Positions 8,677-16,551 of a stretch of DNA of 56,344 nt are shown here, piece by piece. Below the pieces are notes generated by a model. It did no database searches. It was given only the letters and a program-made list of their open reading frames with translations, and was not told the origin of the DNA. A program made the translations under genes and the position numbers. This stretch comes from Candidatus Villigracilaceae bacterium (lineage in GTDB: Bacteria > Chloroflexota > Anaerolineae > Anaerolineales > Villigracilaceae): the NCBI GenBank assembly GCA_026645935.1, contig JAPKMP010000022.1, positions 1 through 56,344 of the forward strand, given 5' to 3'. Position 1 is the first letter of the stretch; every line of letters starts with the position of its first letter.

Positions 8677-9180
8677 ATGGAAATCAACCAACCCGTCCCC
8701 GATTTTGAATTGTCCGATCTCAACGGCATCAGTCACAGACTATCGAACCATCGTGGAAAGATCGTCATTGTCAACTTTTGGTCGTGCGAATGTCCGCACT
8801 CGGAACGAACGGACAAAGCCATCCTGTCCATGTTCGTGCAGTGGCAGGACGATGTGGCCATGCTGAGCATCGGGTCGAACCGCAACGAGTCGCTCGCGGC
8901 GTTGAAAGAGGCTGCTGAAAGCCGTCGCCTGCCACTGGTCCTGCATGATGCGGATTGCCGCGTTGCGGACCTCTTCGGCGCGCAGACCACTCCGCATGTC
9001 TTCGTCATCGACCAGGATGGAATCCTTCGCTACCGCGGCTCGGTGGATGATGTAACCTTCCGGCAGCGAAAACCAACGCGCTTCTTTCTGGACGAGGCGG
9101 TTGAGTCGCTGCTCGAGGGGCATTTACCCCCGCTGAAGGAATCCCCCGCCTACGGCTGCGCCATTGTGCGCGAAGTTTGA
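8677..9180 (+). CDS. Redoxin/TlpA-like thioredoxin-fold protein
   Basis: A 167 aa cytoplasmic thioredoxin-fold protein of the AhpC-TSA/redoxin type. It opens with 'VPDFELSDLNG', the usual redoxin start, and has 'VNFWSCECPHSERT' where TlpA proteins carry W-C-x-x-C. Here the cysteines are spaced C-x-C-P, so a classical disulfide pair is absent; chemistry closer to a peroxiredoxin-like single reactive Cys is possible. 'TPHVFVIDQDGILRYRGSVDD' holds the cis-proline (TP) and the following strand. It ends 12 bp before the next gene, so the two are probably co-transcribed. Confidence 0.82.
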   Translation: MEINQPVPDFELSDLNGISHRLSNHRGKIVIVNFWSCECPHSERTDKAILSMFVQWQDDVAMLSIGSNRNESLAALKEAAESRRLPLVLHDADCRVADLFGAQTTPHVFVIDQDGILRYRGSVDDVTFRQRKPTRFFLDEAVESLLEGHLPPLKESPAYGCAIVREV

Positions 9181-9192
9181 TAGAATCAAATC

Positions 9193-11019
9193 GTGAGCGA
9201 TATCCAAGCGCGCGTCATCCTGCTCGATAAGATTCACCTCTTCAACGGGTTGGATCAGGATCAGCTGGCCGACATTGCCACCAAACTTGAAGACCGGACC
9301 GCCCCCGCCGGGACGGTGATCTTCAAACGCACAGATCCGCCGGATGGTTTTTACATGATCTTCAGAGGAAAGGTTAAAGTCACTATACCCGCTGGAGAGA
9401 AGGGTGAGCGACGGATCGGCGTCCTTTACGGTGGGGATTACTTCGGCGAAGAGGCACTCTTCGAAAACCGCAATCGCTCCGCCACCGTCACGGCGGAAGA
9501 TAACACTGAGTTGCTGTTCCTCTCCCATCCCGGTTTCGATTTCCTGTTGAATCAATACGAAAAACTCAGGCCGAACTTTCAGGTCACGATCAAGAGCCGC
9601 AGGTTGGCACGGTCCACCAATTTCAAATGGCTGGGCAAGAATGAGGTTATTTACTTCATCGCCCGGCGGCATAAGATTCGGCTGTTTCAGACGTTGATCG
9701 CTCCGGTGTTATCCATGCTATTTTCGTTGGGAATGGTCGCATCCGGCGTTATTCTCAATTCGGCAATCCCGCAGGCGGTGGGATGGGCGGCAGCGCTCGG
9801 CGTTTTCTTCTGGGGCATCTGGCGCGCCATCGATTGGAGCAACGATTATTTCATCGTCACCAACCAGCGCGTGATCTGGTTGGAAAAAGTGATCGGACTG
9901 CATGACAGCCGCGAAGAGGCGCCGCTTGGCACCATCTTATCGGTTGGCGTTGAAACGGATACGCTGGGGCGCATCTTGAAGTACGGCAACGTCATCGTGC
10001 GCACCTTCGTCGGGAAAGTCGAATTCGACCACGTGGATCACCCCGTGCAAGCCGCGGATATGATCCGCGAATATTGGGAGCGCACCAAAGCCATTACTTC
10101 ACGCAGCCAGATGGATGTGATGAAGGATTCGATCAAGCAGAAATTGGGTCTTCCCCTGCCGAAACGTCCGCAGGTGGAGCTTTCTCCCATTGTGCCCCTG
10201 GATGAGGATAAGGCGTTGAAGACTCCATTGTGGATTCTGGCGTTGCAAAACTTTTTCCAATTACGGATCGAAGAAGCCGGGAAGGTCATCTACCACAAAC
10301 ATTGGTTCGTGCTGTTTCGAGAGGCTTGGAGACCGATCGGACTCTTCTTTTTAAACCTGGGCTTGCTTGGCTGGCGAATCTACCTGCTCGCCGCTTCGCC
10401 CGACCCCGCTGATACGGTCTTTCATATCAATGCGATCGGAATCCCCGCGCCTGATGGAATTATTGCGTTTCTGATGGTTTTCTTCCTTCCCATCGGGGTC
10501 TGGCTCTGGTATGAATTCACAGACTGGAAGAACGATATCTTCATGGTGACCAACGACGAGATCTTCGACATCGACCGCAAACCCTTCGGCACGGAGGAAC
10601 GCCGCTCGGCCCAAATCGAGAATATCCTGAGCACTTCATACTCGCGAGATGGGATCATCGCCAACTTGTTCAACTACGGAACGGTGAAGATCACGGTCGG
10701 CGGAACGCAGCTGGCATTCGAAGACGTGATAGACCCCGCCGCCGTTCAGGCGGATATCAACCGCAGGCGCGCGGCGCGTATCGCGAAAAAAGGCGAGGAT
10801 GCCGGCAGCGCCGACCGCGAACGCTTCGCCACCTGGATCGCCGCGTATCACAAACATATCAACGAGTTCAACAAACCGATCACGGCTCCGGCTGACACCG
10901 AATCCACGAATCCGTTTGCCGCGGCGGGACAGGACCTGGATGATCTTCCGCTGGGCGGGGACGATGGACTCGGCGGAGAGAACGACCTCGGTGAACAACC
11001 CCAGCCCGGCGAGTTTTAG
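9193..11019 (+). CDS. Cyclic-nucleotide-binding domain fused to tandem membrane PH domains
   Basis: A 608 aa membrane protein starting with GTG. Residues ~10-130 form a Crp-type cyclic-nucleotide-binding domain ('FNGLDQDQLADIA', 'GFYMIFRGKVKVT', 'YFGEEALFENRNRSATV'). Two units follow, each with a pair of membrane helices and a bacterial PH (bPH2/YdbT-like) domain: 'IDWSNDYFIVTNQRVIW' with 'GRILKYGNVIV', and later 'TDWKNDIFMVTNDEIFDID' with 'ANLFNYGTVKIT'. The C-terminal ~60 residues are acidic and low-complexity. The fusion suggests a membrane assembly responding to a cyclic nucleotide, but the ligand and output are unknown. No DNA-binding domain is present. Confidence 0.85.
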   Translation: MSDIQARVILLDKIHLFNGLDQDQLADIATKLEDRTAPAGTVIFKRTDPPDGFYMIFRGKVKVTIPAGEKGERRIGVLYGGDYFGEEALFENRNRSATVTAEDNTELLFLSHPGFDFLLNQYEKLRPNFQVTIKSRRLARSTNFKWLGKNEVIYFIARRHKIRLFQTLIAPVLSMLFSLGMVASGVILNSAIPQAVGWAAALGVFFWGIWRAIDWSNDYFIVTNQRVIWLEKVIGLHDSREEAPLGTILSVGVETDTLGRILKYGNVIVRTFVGKVEFDHVDHPVQAADMIREYWERTKAITSRSQMDVMKDSIKQKLGLPLPKRPQVELSPIVPLDEDKALKTPLWILALQNFFQLRIEEAGKVIYHKHWFVLFREAWRPIGLFFLNLGLLGWRIYLLAASPDPADTVFHINAIGIPAPDGIIAFLMVFFLPIGVWLWYEFTDWKNDIFMVTNDEIFDIDRKPFGTEERRSAQIENILSTSYSRDGIIANLFNYGTVKITVGGTQLAFEDVIDPAAVQADINRRRAARIAKKGEDAGSADRERFATWIAAYHKHINEFNKPITAPADTESTNPFAAAGQDLDDLPLGGDDGLGGENDLGEQPQPGEF

Positions 11020-11041
11020 ACCACCAAAGGAATTAGCCTGA

Positions 11042-11575
11042 ATGACATTAAGACAAATTATTCACCTGCCTGAACCCATCCTGCGAAAAAAGGCAAAGCC
11101 TGTCGCTAAATTCGACAGGGACCTGCAGTCTCTTATAGACGATATGGTCGAGACCATGCGCGAGGCTCCCGGTGTGGGGCTCGCCGCGCCGCAAATCAAC
11201 CTGCCCATGCAACTTGCGGTGGTCGAATACGGTGAACACGAAGATGAAGAGGAACCGAAGGAAGATGCCCCCCCGCCTCCGAAAAAACTTTATGTGCTGA
11301 TCAATCCGGAGATCATCAAGACGTCGGAGGAGAAGGTGATGGGAATCGAAGGCTGCCTATCCATTCCGGGATTGGTCGGCGAAGTGGAACGCCATGAATC
11401 GATTCAGGTTCGCGCACTCAACCGTCATGGCAAACCTGTCAAACACAAAGTGGACGGGTGGATGGCACGCATCTTTCAGCATGAGATTGATCACCTGAAC
11501 GGAGTACTCTTCACCGACCGCGCCGTCCGCGTGTGGAAGCCGAGCGAGGAAGAAGAAGAAATACCGCTGGATTAA
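11042..11575 (+). CDS. def: Peptide deformylase
   Basis: Removes the N-formyl group from nascent proteins; metal-dependent. All three signature motifs are present: 'GVGLAAPQI' (motif 1, residues ~44-52), 'EGCLSIPG' (motif 2, metal-binding Cys) and 'FQHEIDHLNG' (motif 3, HExxH). Between motifs 1 and 2 there is an unusual acidic and proline-rich insertion of about 18 residues ('EDEEEPKEDAPPPPKK'), not usual in compact bacterial deformylases. Length is 177 aa. It starts 22 bp after the CNB-PH gene and lies 63 bp before recF on the same strand. Confidence 0.95.
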   Translation: MTLRQIIHLPEPILRKKAKPVAKFDRDLQSLIDDMVETMREAPGVGLAAPQINLPMQLAVVEYGEHEDEEEPKEDAPPPPKKLYVLINPEIIKTSEEKVMGIEGCLSIPGLVGEVERHESIQVRALNRHGKPVKHKVDGWMARIFQHEIDHLNGVLFTDRAVRVWKPSEEEEEIPLD

Positions 11576-11589
11576 GTAACGGTTCGAAG

Positions 11590-11638
11590 GTTGAAAGTCG
11601 AAGGTTTTGACTTACACCTGCAACCTTCGACTTTCAAC
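11590..11638. repeat. Perfect 17-bp inverted repeat abutting the recF start
   Basis: 'GTTGAAAGTCGAAGGTT' (11590-11606) and its exact complement (11622-11638) are separated by a 15-base loop. The right arm ends on the base before the recF ATG at 11639, so the hairpin covers the whole ribosome-binding region and no Shine-Dalgarno sequence is visible there. Confidence 0.85.
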
Positions 11639-12856
11639 ATGCAATTAAAACACCTCTCCCTCACCAACTTCCGCAGTCTTACCCGCCTGGATGCAGAACT
11701 CCCACGGCGGGCTTTGGTGTTGACGGGTGGCAATGCACAGGGAAAAACATCCGTGCTCGAAGCGATCTATTTTCTTGCGGCGTTCACATCGTTCCAGACC
11801 CATGCAGACAGGCAGATCGTCAACTTTCACGAAGCAAGAAAACCCCTGGCAGTAACTCGGCTCGTGGCGGATTATCAACGCGGAAAGACAAAACACCGTC
11901 TTGAAACAAGGCTGATCCTCGAACCGACCGGCGCAAACGGGCAGCGGCTTCGCAAAGAGATATTGCTCGACGGCGCCAGGCGGCAGGTTAATGATGTGAT
12001 CGGGCATTTCAACGCTGTCATCTTCGCTCCGCAAATGTCGCAGATCATCGAAGGCGGACCCGAGGAGAGGCGTCGTTATCTCAACCTTGCGCTATCGCAG
12101 ACGCTCCCCTCTTATGCGCGGGATTTGGGAGACTATTCGCAGGCACTGACCCAGCGCAACGCACTGCTCAAGGCGTTGAACGAAGGCGCAGGGAACAGCG
12201 AGCAGCTTGAAGTCTGGGATGAAGCGCTGGCGGGAATTGGCGCGCGAATCATTCAACGCCGCATACAGGCGATCCAGGAGATCGAACGGTTCGCCTCGCG
12301 CGTGCATCACGAACTGACTCGCGGGTCCGAGATTCTTCGCCTCGCCTACGAACCCGCTTACGACCCCCTCCCCAAGCCAGAAGGTCAATTGGGGTTGAAG
12401 ATCGATACTTCCATCGACCGCACGTCGCTCAACCTCAAAGAGATTCAAGAAGGTTTTTTCGCAAGGCTAAAACAAATTCGCGGCGAAGAGATCGCGCGCG
12501 GCATGACCACCATCGGACCGCACCGTGACGATCTGCGGTTCATCATCAACAAAGCGGATGTGAGCGATTACGGCTCGCGCGGGCAGGTGCGCACCACGCT
12601 TTTGGCATTGAAACTTGCCGAGGTCGAATGGATGAAGGAACGCACCGGGGAGTATCCGGTCATTCTGCTCGATGAGGTGATGGCGGAACTTGATTCCTCG
12701 CGCCGCAGCGACCTATTGACATATGTGGGCGGGGATCAACAGGTTTTATTTACCACAACCGACCTTTCTCTCTTCTCGCATGAATTCACGGCAAATGCCG
12801 AGGTCTGGGATGTGAAGGGCGGGGTGGTGACGCCGCGTCCGGGGCAGATGACATGA
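11639..12856 (+). CDS. recF: RecF, DNA replication/repair ATPase
   Basis: RecF binds gapped DNA and helps load RecA with RecO/RecR. The start 'MQLKHLSLTNFRSL' is the canonical RecF opening, and the Walker A 'GGNAQGKTSVLEAIY' follows near residue 32. Later come 'GGPEERRRYLNLAL', 'TTIGPHRDDLRF' and the ABC-type signature/Walker B region 'SRGQVRTTLLALKLAE' / 'YPVILLDEVMAELDS'. The start is set by homology; the longer frame from 11591 merely reads through the inverted repeat. Length ~405 aa is a little longer than typical. It ends convergently with the SUMF1-like gene. dnaA, dnaN and gyrB are not adjacent. Confidence 0.93.
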   Translation: MQLKHLSLTNFRSLTRLDAELPRRALVLTGGNAQGKTSVLEAIYFLAAFTSFQTHADRQIVNFHEARKPLAVTRLVADYQRGKTKHRLETRLILEPTGANGQRLRKEILLDGARRQVNDVIGHFNAVIFAPQMSQIIEGGPEERRRYLNLALSQTLPSYARDLGDYSQALTQRNALLKALNEGAGNSEQLEVWDEALAGIGARIIQRRIQAIQEIERFASRVHHELTRGSEILRLAYEPAYDPLPKPEGQLGLKIDTSIDRTSLNLKEIQEGFFARLKQIRGEEIARGMTTIGPHRDDLRFIINKADVSDYGSRGQVRTTLLALKLAEVEWMKERTGEYPVILLDEVMAELDSSRRSDLLTYVGGDQQVLFTTTDLSLFSHEFTANAEVWDVKGGVVTPRPGQMT

Positions 12857-12897
12857 TCTCGAAAAAGATCATCGCACTGTCGGCGATGCCGATCCTC

Positions 12898-13863
12898 TCA
12901 GTTGCCTTCTACATTCACGGAGCGCGCGCATCGGAACCCGGTACGCGGTTCGGAAATGGAATGTGCAGAACTGCGCGTGGAACAGAGGCTCGATACCGCG
13001 ACTTGGTCCAAGTCCGCTGCAGGGTCGTGCCAGGCACTTCCGCGTATGACGCGATTCCACTCCGGCTCCAAATTGACGGGATTCCTCGTGGGCAATTGGG
13101 AATAATCACCCCAGTTGTACCAGTCATAAACCCATTCTGAGACATTGCCGACCATATCCATGACTCCATAGCAACTGGCGCCAGCCGGGTATGAACCGAT
13201 GGGACGTAAACCCAATTGATCGGCGCCAGGAGTGGCTTGCAACAAATTCCAGGCATTCGCCCAAGCCGTGGGCGACCCGTCCCGCTCCGGCTGGGTAAGA
13301 GGCGAAGTCCAATGATCCACGTTGGCGAGTTGCCGATTCCACCTGTTTCCCCATGGGTATAAATTTCCATCTGGACCGCGGCAAGCCTTCTCCCATTCGG
13401 CTTCGGTTGGCATGCGTTTTCCCACCCAGGTGCAATATTCATTTGCGTCTTCCCAACTGATACCAACGACCGGATTGTCTGCCTGACCGGATGGATAGGC
13501 GCCGCCCGTCCAATACGGTGGGGGTTTGTTGTCTGTCGCCAACAAAAATCGGCTATATTGGATGTTCGTCACTTCAAAGCGGTCGATCTCGAACGCATCC
13601 AGATAAACTTTCTGTAATGGACCTTCATTGTAATTTCCCGCGTCATTGCCACGGATGAAATTGCCTGCAGGGATGAACACAACACTTCGCTCCAGCATCT
13701 CCGCCAGGGCGGGGTCGTTGACGGCGGCAAACTTACGCACAAGTTTTATTTCAGGATCGAGCAAGCTGGACTTTGGCTGAATTCCAATTACTACAAAAAA
13801 CCCCGTAACACCGATAAGAAGCGCAAAGCCAATCCATAGACACTTGCAACTCCATGTTTTCAT
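12898..13863 (-). CDS. SUMF1/formylglycine-generating-enzyme-like protein, membrane anchored
   Basis: A 321 aa protein with one N-terminal membrane segment ('CLWIGFALLIGVTGFFVVIG', residues ~9-28) and an extracytoplasmic SUMF1 (FGE-sulfatase, C-type-lectin-like) domain. Family landmarks are 'FIPAGNFIRGND', 'FEIDRFEVTNIQYSRFL', 'PVVGISWEDANEYCTWVGKR', 'PTEAEWEKACRG', 'YPWGN', 'DMVGNVSEWVYDW' and 'VIRGSAW'. True formylglycine-generating enzymes need a Cys pair near the C-terminus. One Cys occurs in 'SSLCSTRS' and another in 'GFRCARS', but I cannot confirm catalytic geometry. Many relatives are non-enzymatic, so a sulfatase-maturing role is not established. No sulfatase gene is nearby. Confidence 0.82.
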   Translation of the reverse strand: MKTWSCKCLWIGFALLIGVTGFFVVIGIQPKSSLLDPEIKLVRKFAAVNDPALAEMLERSVVFIPAGNFIRGNDAGNYNEGPLQKVYLDAFEIDRFEVTNIQYSRFLLATDNKPPPYWTGGAYPSGQADNPVVGISWEDANEYCTWVGKRMPTEAEWEKACRGPDGNLYPWGNRWNRQLANVDHWTSPLTQPERDGSPTAWANAWNLLQATPGADQLGLRPIGSYPAGASCYGVMDMVGNVSEWVYDWYNWGDYSQLPTRNPVNLEPEWNRVIRGSAWHDPAADLDQVAVSSLCSTRSSAHSISEPRTGFRCARSVNVEGN

Positions 13864-13924
13864 TGGCGCCTCCTGTTCACCACAATTTCATTGTACAACG
13901 AATACAGGAGGATTTTCCCCCAAT

Positions 13925-13992
13925 CGCCTCTCACCTTATCATTCCGCCTCCATCTGCCTCCACCACCCGCCCTGCCCTGTGACGGTAGAAGT
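13925..13992 (-). pseudogene. Degraded DUF559 remnant (copy 0)
   Basis: By eye, the stretch around 'CGCCCTGCCCTGTGACGGTA' matches the remnant at 15601-15620 ('AGCCCCGCCCTGTGACAGTA') and its flanks, with an internal deletion. It is the most decayed and most distal of the DUF559 copies and lies just beyond the orphan HigA gene. Confidence 0.5.
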
Positions 13993-13994
13993 CC

Positions 13995-14393
13995 CTACAA
14001 AAACACTGCGCTTGAAACCTTGAACTTTTCTGCAAGGAATCGAATCTGGCGAACATTCAATTCACGCTTTCCATTCAATATCCCAGAAACCACGCCTTGC
14101 GATCCCACTTCTGATAAATCAGATTGGGTTAGACCATGCTCTTCCATAAGGAACCGTAACACTTCTGCACCAGTCGCATCAGGGATTGGGTAATGCTCTT
14201 CTTCATAGATGTGAATGAGAGTTCCAAGCGTATCCAACAACCCATAAAGCGGATGTTTCTCGTTGTTCCCGATCTCACCCAACAGTTCATTGAGTCGCTT
14301 GACCGCCGCATTGTATTCGCGTTCGTTGCGAACAGACAGCAAAGGCGCGATATTTGCCCAGTGGACTTCAAGTTCTTTAGTTGTGAGCGCCAT
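13995..14393 (-). CDS. HigA-like antitoxin (orphan, HTH)
   Basis: A 132 aa protein of the longer HigA type (COG5499): an N-terminal helical dimerisation part ('YNAAVKRLNELLGEIG', 'HPLYGLLDTLGTLIHIYEEEHYPIP') followed by an XRE helix-turn-helix ('LRFLMEEHGLTQSDLSEVG', 'GVVSGILNGKRELNVRQI'). GAGGAG lies nine bases before the ATG. HigA antitoxins bind the HigB RNase and repress their own operon, with the toxin gene normally just upstream. Here the upstream sequence is a DUF559 gene remnant whose stop is 23 bp from this start, so no cognate toxin is present. It may be a relic, or may act on another HigB. Confidence 0.85.
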   Translation of the reverse strand: MALTTKELEVHWANIAPLLSVRNEREYNAAVKRLNELLGEIGNNEKHPLYGLLDTLGTLIHIYEEEHYPIPDATGAEVLRFLMEEHGLTQSDLSEVGSQGVVSGILNGKRELNVRQIRFLAEKFKVSSAVFL

Positions 14394-14416
14394 TTTTCAA
14401 TCTCCTCAATCATATT

Positions 14417-14540
14417 TTACAACTGTTCTCTGATCTTCCCCACCACCGCGGACAGGTTCCTCACGACCTCATCATTCCCAAAGCGGACAATTTTCAACCC
14501 CATATCACTCAACACCTTCTCCCGCCGTTCATCCTCCACC
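14417..14540 (-). pseudogene. DUF559 3'-end remnant (copy 1)
   Basis: About 41 codons matching the C-terminal part of the intact DUF559 gene at 17996-18364, including the segment equivalent to 'RFGNDEVV' and ending 'GKIREQL' with its own TAA (14417-14419). It is truncated on its 5' side near 14540, exactly where the promoter region of the next cassette begins. Confidence 0.85.
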
Positions 14541-14549
14541 ATGATATAA

Positions 14550-14589
14550 TGACGTAATTTGAAAGTCATAAAACGTCAAATAAACGTCA
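14550..14589. promoter_or_regulatory. Inverted TGACGT/ACGTCA boxes before the wHTH-NTase operon
   Basis: 'TGACGT' at 14550-14555 faces 'ACGTCA' at 14573-14578, and a third 'ACGTCA' lies at 14584-14589. They follow a TATAAT at 14545-14550 and end next to the AGGAG of the first gene. This is a plausible autoregulatory operator for the winged-helix protein. Confidence 0.5.
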
Positions 14590-14600
14590 GGAGATACTCA

Positions 14601-14930
14601 ATGATCGAAGTGCTTCTGGGTTCTAAAAATGCGGAGCGGGTTTTGATATACCTCTTCACGCGGGAAGAAGGCTACGCACGCGAGATCGCCAGCTTTTACA
14701 ACACGGACCTGAAACCCATCCAAATGCAGTTGGACAAGTTCGAAAAAGGCGGGGTTCTCGTCAGCCGCTCCATCGGGCGGACTCGACCCTATGAATTCAA
14801 TCCACGTTATCCATTCTTGGCTGAGTTGAAAGTCTTGCTCGAAAAAGCGCTTTCGTTTTATCCTGCCAAGGAGCAGGAAGAACTTCAAATGAATCGACGC
14901 CGTCCGCGCGCGAAGGGGAAGACTCTATGA
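14601..14930 (+). CDS. Winged-helix antitoxin-type regulator paired with an NTase
   Basis: A 109 aa protein with a winged-helix DNA-binding fold: 'VLIYLFTREEGYAREIASFYN' (helices 1-2), 'LKPIQMQLDKFEKGGVLVSR' (recognition helix and wing) and 'GRTRPYEFNPRYPFLAEL'. The tail is basic. AGGAG lies seven bases before the ATG at 14601, which I prefer over the upstream in-frame start. Its stop overlaps the next gene by four bases (ATGA). The arrangement of a small wHTH followed by a nucleotidyltransferase is that of AbiEi/AbiEii-like and MNT-type toxin-antitoxin modules, so it is likely the antitoxin and autorepressor. Confidence 0.75.
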   Translation: MIEVLLGSKNAERVLIYLFTREEGYAREIASFYNTDLKPIQMQLDKFEKGGVLVSRSIGRTRPYEFNPRYPFLAELKVLLEKALSFYPAKEQEELQMNRRRPRAKGKTL

Positions 14931-15454
14931 AAAAGATCAAGAACATGAGCCAGGCAGAACTAGCAGCCTATGTTCAAGACTCATTGCAAGCAGAAGGGAT
15001 TCAAGTTGTGCTTTCAGGCGGGAGCGCCGTTTCGTTTTACAGCAGTAACAAGTATGTCTCAAAAGACTTGGACTTGATCAACACAAGTTTTTCACGGCGC
15101 AGAAAGATCAAAACCGTGATGGAAGGGCTTGGTTTTCACGAGCAGGGACGTTACTTTATCCACTCCGAAACGACGTTTTTCATTGAATTCCCCGATGGAC
15201 CGCTCTCTGTGGGCGAAGAGCCCGTGAAAGAGATCAGCGAATTCGAACTCTCCACAGGAACATTGCGAGTACTTTCCCCCACAGACTGTGTCAAAGACAG
15301 GCTGTGTGCGTTCTATTTCTGGAATGATTTGCAGGGATTGGAGCAGGCAATTTTAGTGACAAAGAGCCAGCAAGTGGATTTGAAAGAGATCAAGCGCTGG
15401 TCAAAGGTAGAGGGAAAAGAAAAAGAATTCAAAGCATTTACAGACAAGCTTTGA
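14927..15454 (+). CDS. Nucleotidyltransferase-fold protein, probable toxin (DUF6036/AbiEii-like)
   Basis: A 175 aa protein with the polymerase-beta-type nucleotidyltransferase signature: 'VVLSGGSAVSFYSS' (GGS) near residue 30 and 'KDLDLINT' (D-x-D) about 15 residues later, then 'SPTDCVKDRLCAFYFWND', typical of DUF6036/AbiEii relatives where the lysine and asparagine follow the sheet. Such enzymes transfer nucleotides to tRNA or protein and act as toxins with a partner regulator. It overlaps the wHTH gene by four bases. The last ~17 bases overlap the 3' end of a convergent DUF559 remnant, showing how tightly the units abut. Activity is inferred. Confidence 0.75.
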   Translation: MKKIKNMSQAELAAYVQDSLQAEGIQVVLSGGSAVSFYSSNKYVSKDLDLINTSFSRRRKIKTVMEGLGFHEQGRYFIHSETTFFIEFPDGPLSVGEEPVKEISEFELSTGTLRVLSPTDCVKDRLCAFYFWNDLQGLEQAILVTKSQQVDLKEIKRWSKVEGKEKEFKAFTDKL

Positions 15455-15673
15455 TTCTCCCCACCACCGCAGACACGTTCCTCACGACCTCATCATTCCC
15501 AAAGCGGACAATCCTCAACCCCAACGCGGACAACACCTTCTCCCGCCTCTCATCTTCGTCCTTCTGCAAATCGTGGATGTCGCCATCCACTTCCGCAACC
15601 AGCCCCGCCCTGTGACAGTAAAAATCAACGATACAGCTTGTGATGACCTGATGCCCAACTTGTTAATATGGCG
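15438..15673 (-). pseudogene. DUF559 3'-end remnant (copy 2)
   Basis: Contains sequence equivalent to the DUF559 catalytic core ('VDFYCH', 'EVDGDIHDLQKDE'-like) through the C-terminus, ending 'GRIKACL' with TAA at 15438-15440. There is an internal deletion near 15651, and homology fades at 15673, two bases before the -35 box of the next cassette. Confidence 0.88.
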
Positions 15674-15674
15674 C

Positions 15675-15703
15675 TTGACGTTTAGTGCGTTGCACTATAT
15701 AAT
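15675..15703 (+). promoter_or_regulatory. Sigma70-type promoter of higBA (near-leaderless)
   Basis: -35 TTGACG (15675-15680), 17-bp spacer, -10 TATAAT (15698-15703). Only six bases separate the -10 box from the GTG start at 15710, so transcription should begin at or next to the start codon and give a leaderless mRNA. Confidence 0.85.
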
Positions 15704-15709
15704 AACCTT

Positions 15710-15991
15710 GTGATCAAAACCTTCAAGGATGCCGAAACAGAAAAAATCTATCATCGCCAGCGTTCGCGAAAGTTGCCATCTGATATCCAGCAGGTAGCGC
15801 TAAGAAAACTAAGTATGATCAACAACGCCATCAACCTTAATGACTTACGAATCCCGCCTGCAAATCAGCTTGAAAAACTTAGCGGCGACCGCGCAGGGCA
15901 ACATAGCATCCGAATCAATGACCAATGGCGAATCTGTTTTGAGTGGCGCGGCAGTGACGCGTTCAACGTTGAGATTACGGATTACCATTAG
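15710..15991 (+). CDS. higB: HigB/RelE-superfamily toxin
   Basis: A 93 aa RelE-fold protein beginning at GTG: 'IKTFKDAETEKIYHRQRSRKLP' is the usual HigB opening and 'LEKLSGDRAGQHSIRINDQWRICFEW' the conserved basic core that cleaves ribosome-bound mRNA. It ends 'NVEITDYH'. It is 11 bp upstream of a HigA-type antitoxin gene, the toxin-first order typical of higBA. A strong promoter lies directly before the start with no room for a leader. The module sits between two DUF559 remnants. Confidence 0.93.
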   Translation: MIKTFKDAETEKIYHRQRSRKLPSDIQQVALRKLSMINNAINLNDLRIPPANQLEKLSGDRAGQHSIRINDQWRICFEWRGSDAFNVEITDYH

Positions 15992-16002
15992 AAAGAGCAA
16001 GA

Positions 16003-16305
16003 ATGACTGATAAACTCTCCCCCATCCATCCTGGCGAAGTATTGCTGGAGGAATTCATCAAGCCAATGAATCTGAGCCAGAACCGACTTGCCATTGACAT
16101 CGGTGTGGACGCGCGCCGCATCAACGAGATCGTCCTTGGCAAACGCGCGGTCACCGCAGATACCGCTTTACGTTTATCTCGTTTCTTTGGCAACTCCCCG
16201 CAATTCTGGCTGGGACTGCAATCTCAATATGACCTTGACGTTGCCGAAGATCTGCTCGGCAAACGGCTGGACCGTGAAGTCCGCCCATATGCAATGGCTG
16301 GATAA
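16003..16305 (+). CDS. higA: HigA antitoxin
   Basis: A 100 aa XRE-family antitoxin with the family start 'IHPGEVLLEEFIKPMNLSQ', HTH 'NRLAIDIGVDARRINEIVLGKRAVTADTALRLSRFFG' and 'SPQFWLGLQSQYDLDVAE'. It should neutralise the HigB encoded immediately upstream and repress the shared promoter. A hairpin terminator follows five bases after the stop. Confidence 0.95.
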   Translation: MTDKLSPIHPGEVLLEEFIKPMNLSQNRLAIDIGVDARRINEIVLGKRAVTADTALRLSRFFGNSPQFWLGLQSQYDLDVAEDLLGKRLDREVRPYAMAG

Positions 16306-16309
16306 AACT

Positions 16310-16336
16310 AAGAGCGACTCGCAATGGGTCGCTCTT
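16310..16336 (+). terminator. Hairpin terminator of higBA
   Basis: 'AAGAGCGAC' (16310-16318) pairs with 'GTCGCTCTT' (16328-16336), loop of nine bases. It lies between higA and the convergent DUF559 remnant, whose stop codon begins at 16339. Confidence 0.75.
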
Positions 16337-16338
16337 CA

Positions 16339-16546
16339 TTATGAAAGCATTTCTCTGATCTTCCCCACCACCGCGGACAAGTCCCTCACAACCTCATCAT
16401 TCCGAAACCTGACCATCCTCAACCCCATCTCACCCAACGCCTTCTCCGCCGTTCATCTTCCTCTTTCTGCAATTCGTGGACATCGCCATCCACTCCAATG
16501 ACCAGCCCCGCCATATGACAGTAAAAATCGACAGCGAATTCCTGAA
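16339..16546 (-). pseudogene. DUF559 3'-end remnant (copy 3)
   Basis: Matches the DUF559 core and C-terminus, ending 'GKIREMLS' with TAA at 16339-16341. A one-base deletion in the region equivalent to 'RREKVL' breaks the frame, and the 5' part beyond the 'VDFYCH' equivalent is missing. Confidence 0.88.
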
Positions 16547-16551
16547 AACAA

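Noticed and set aside
12853-13140. Plus-strand 95-codon frame after recF with a hydrophobic start
   Set aside because: It is antisense to the well-supported SUMF1-like gene, and its downstream part has no recognisable domain.
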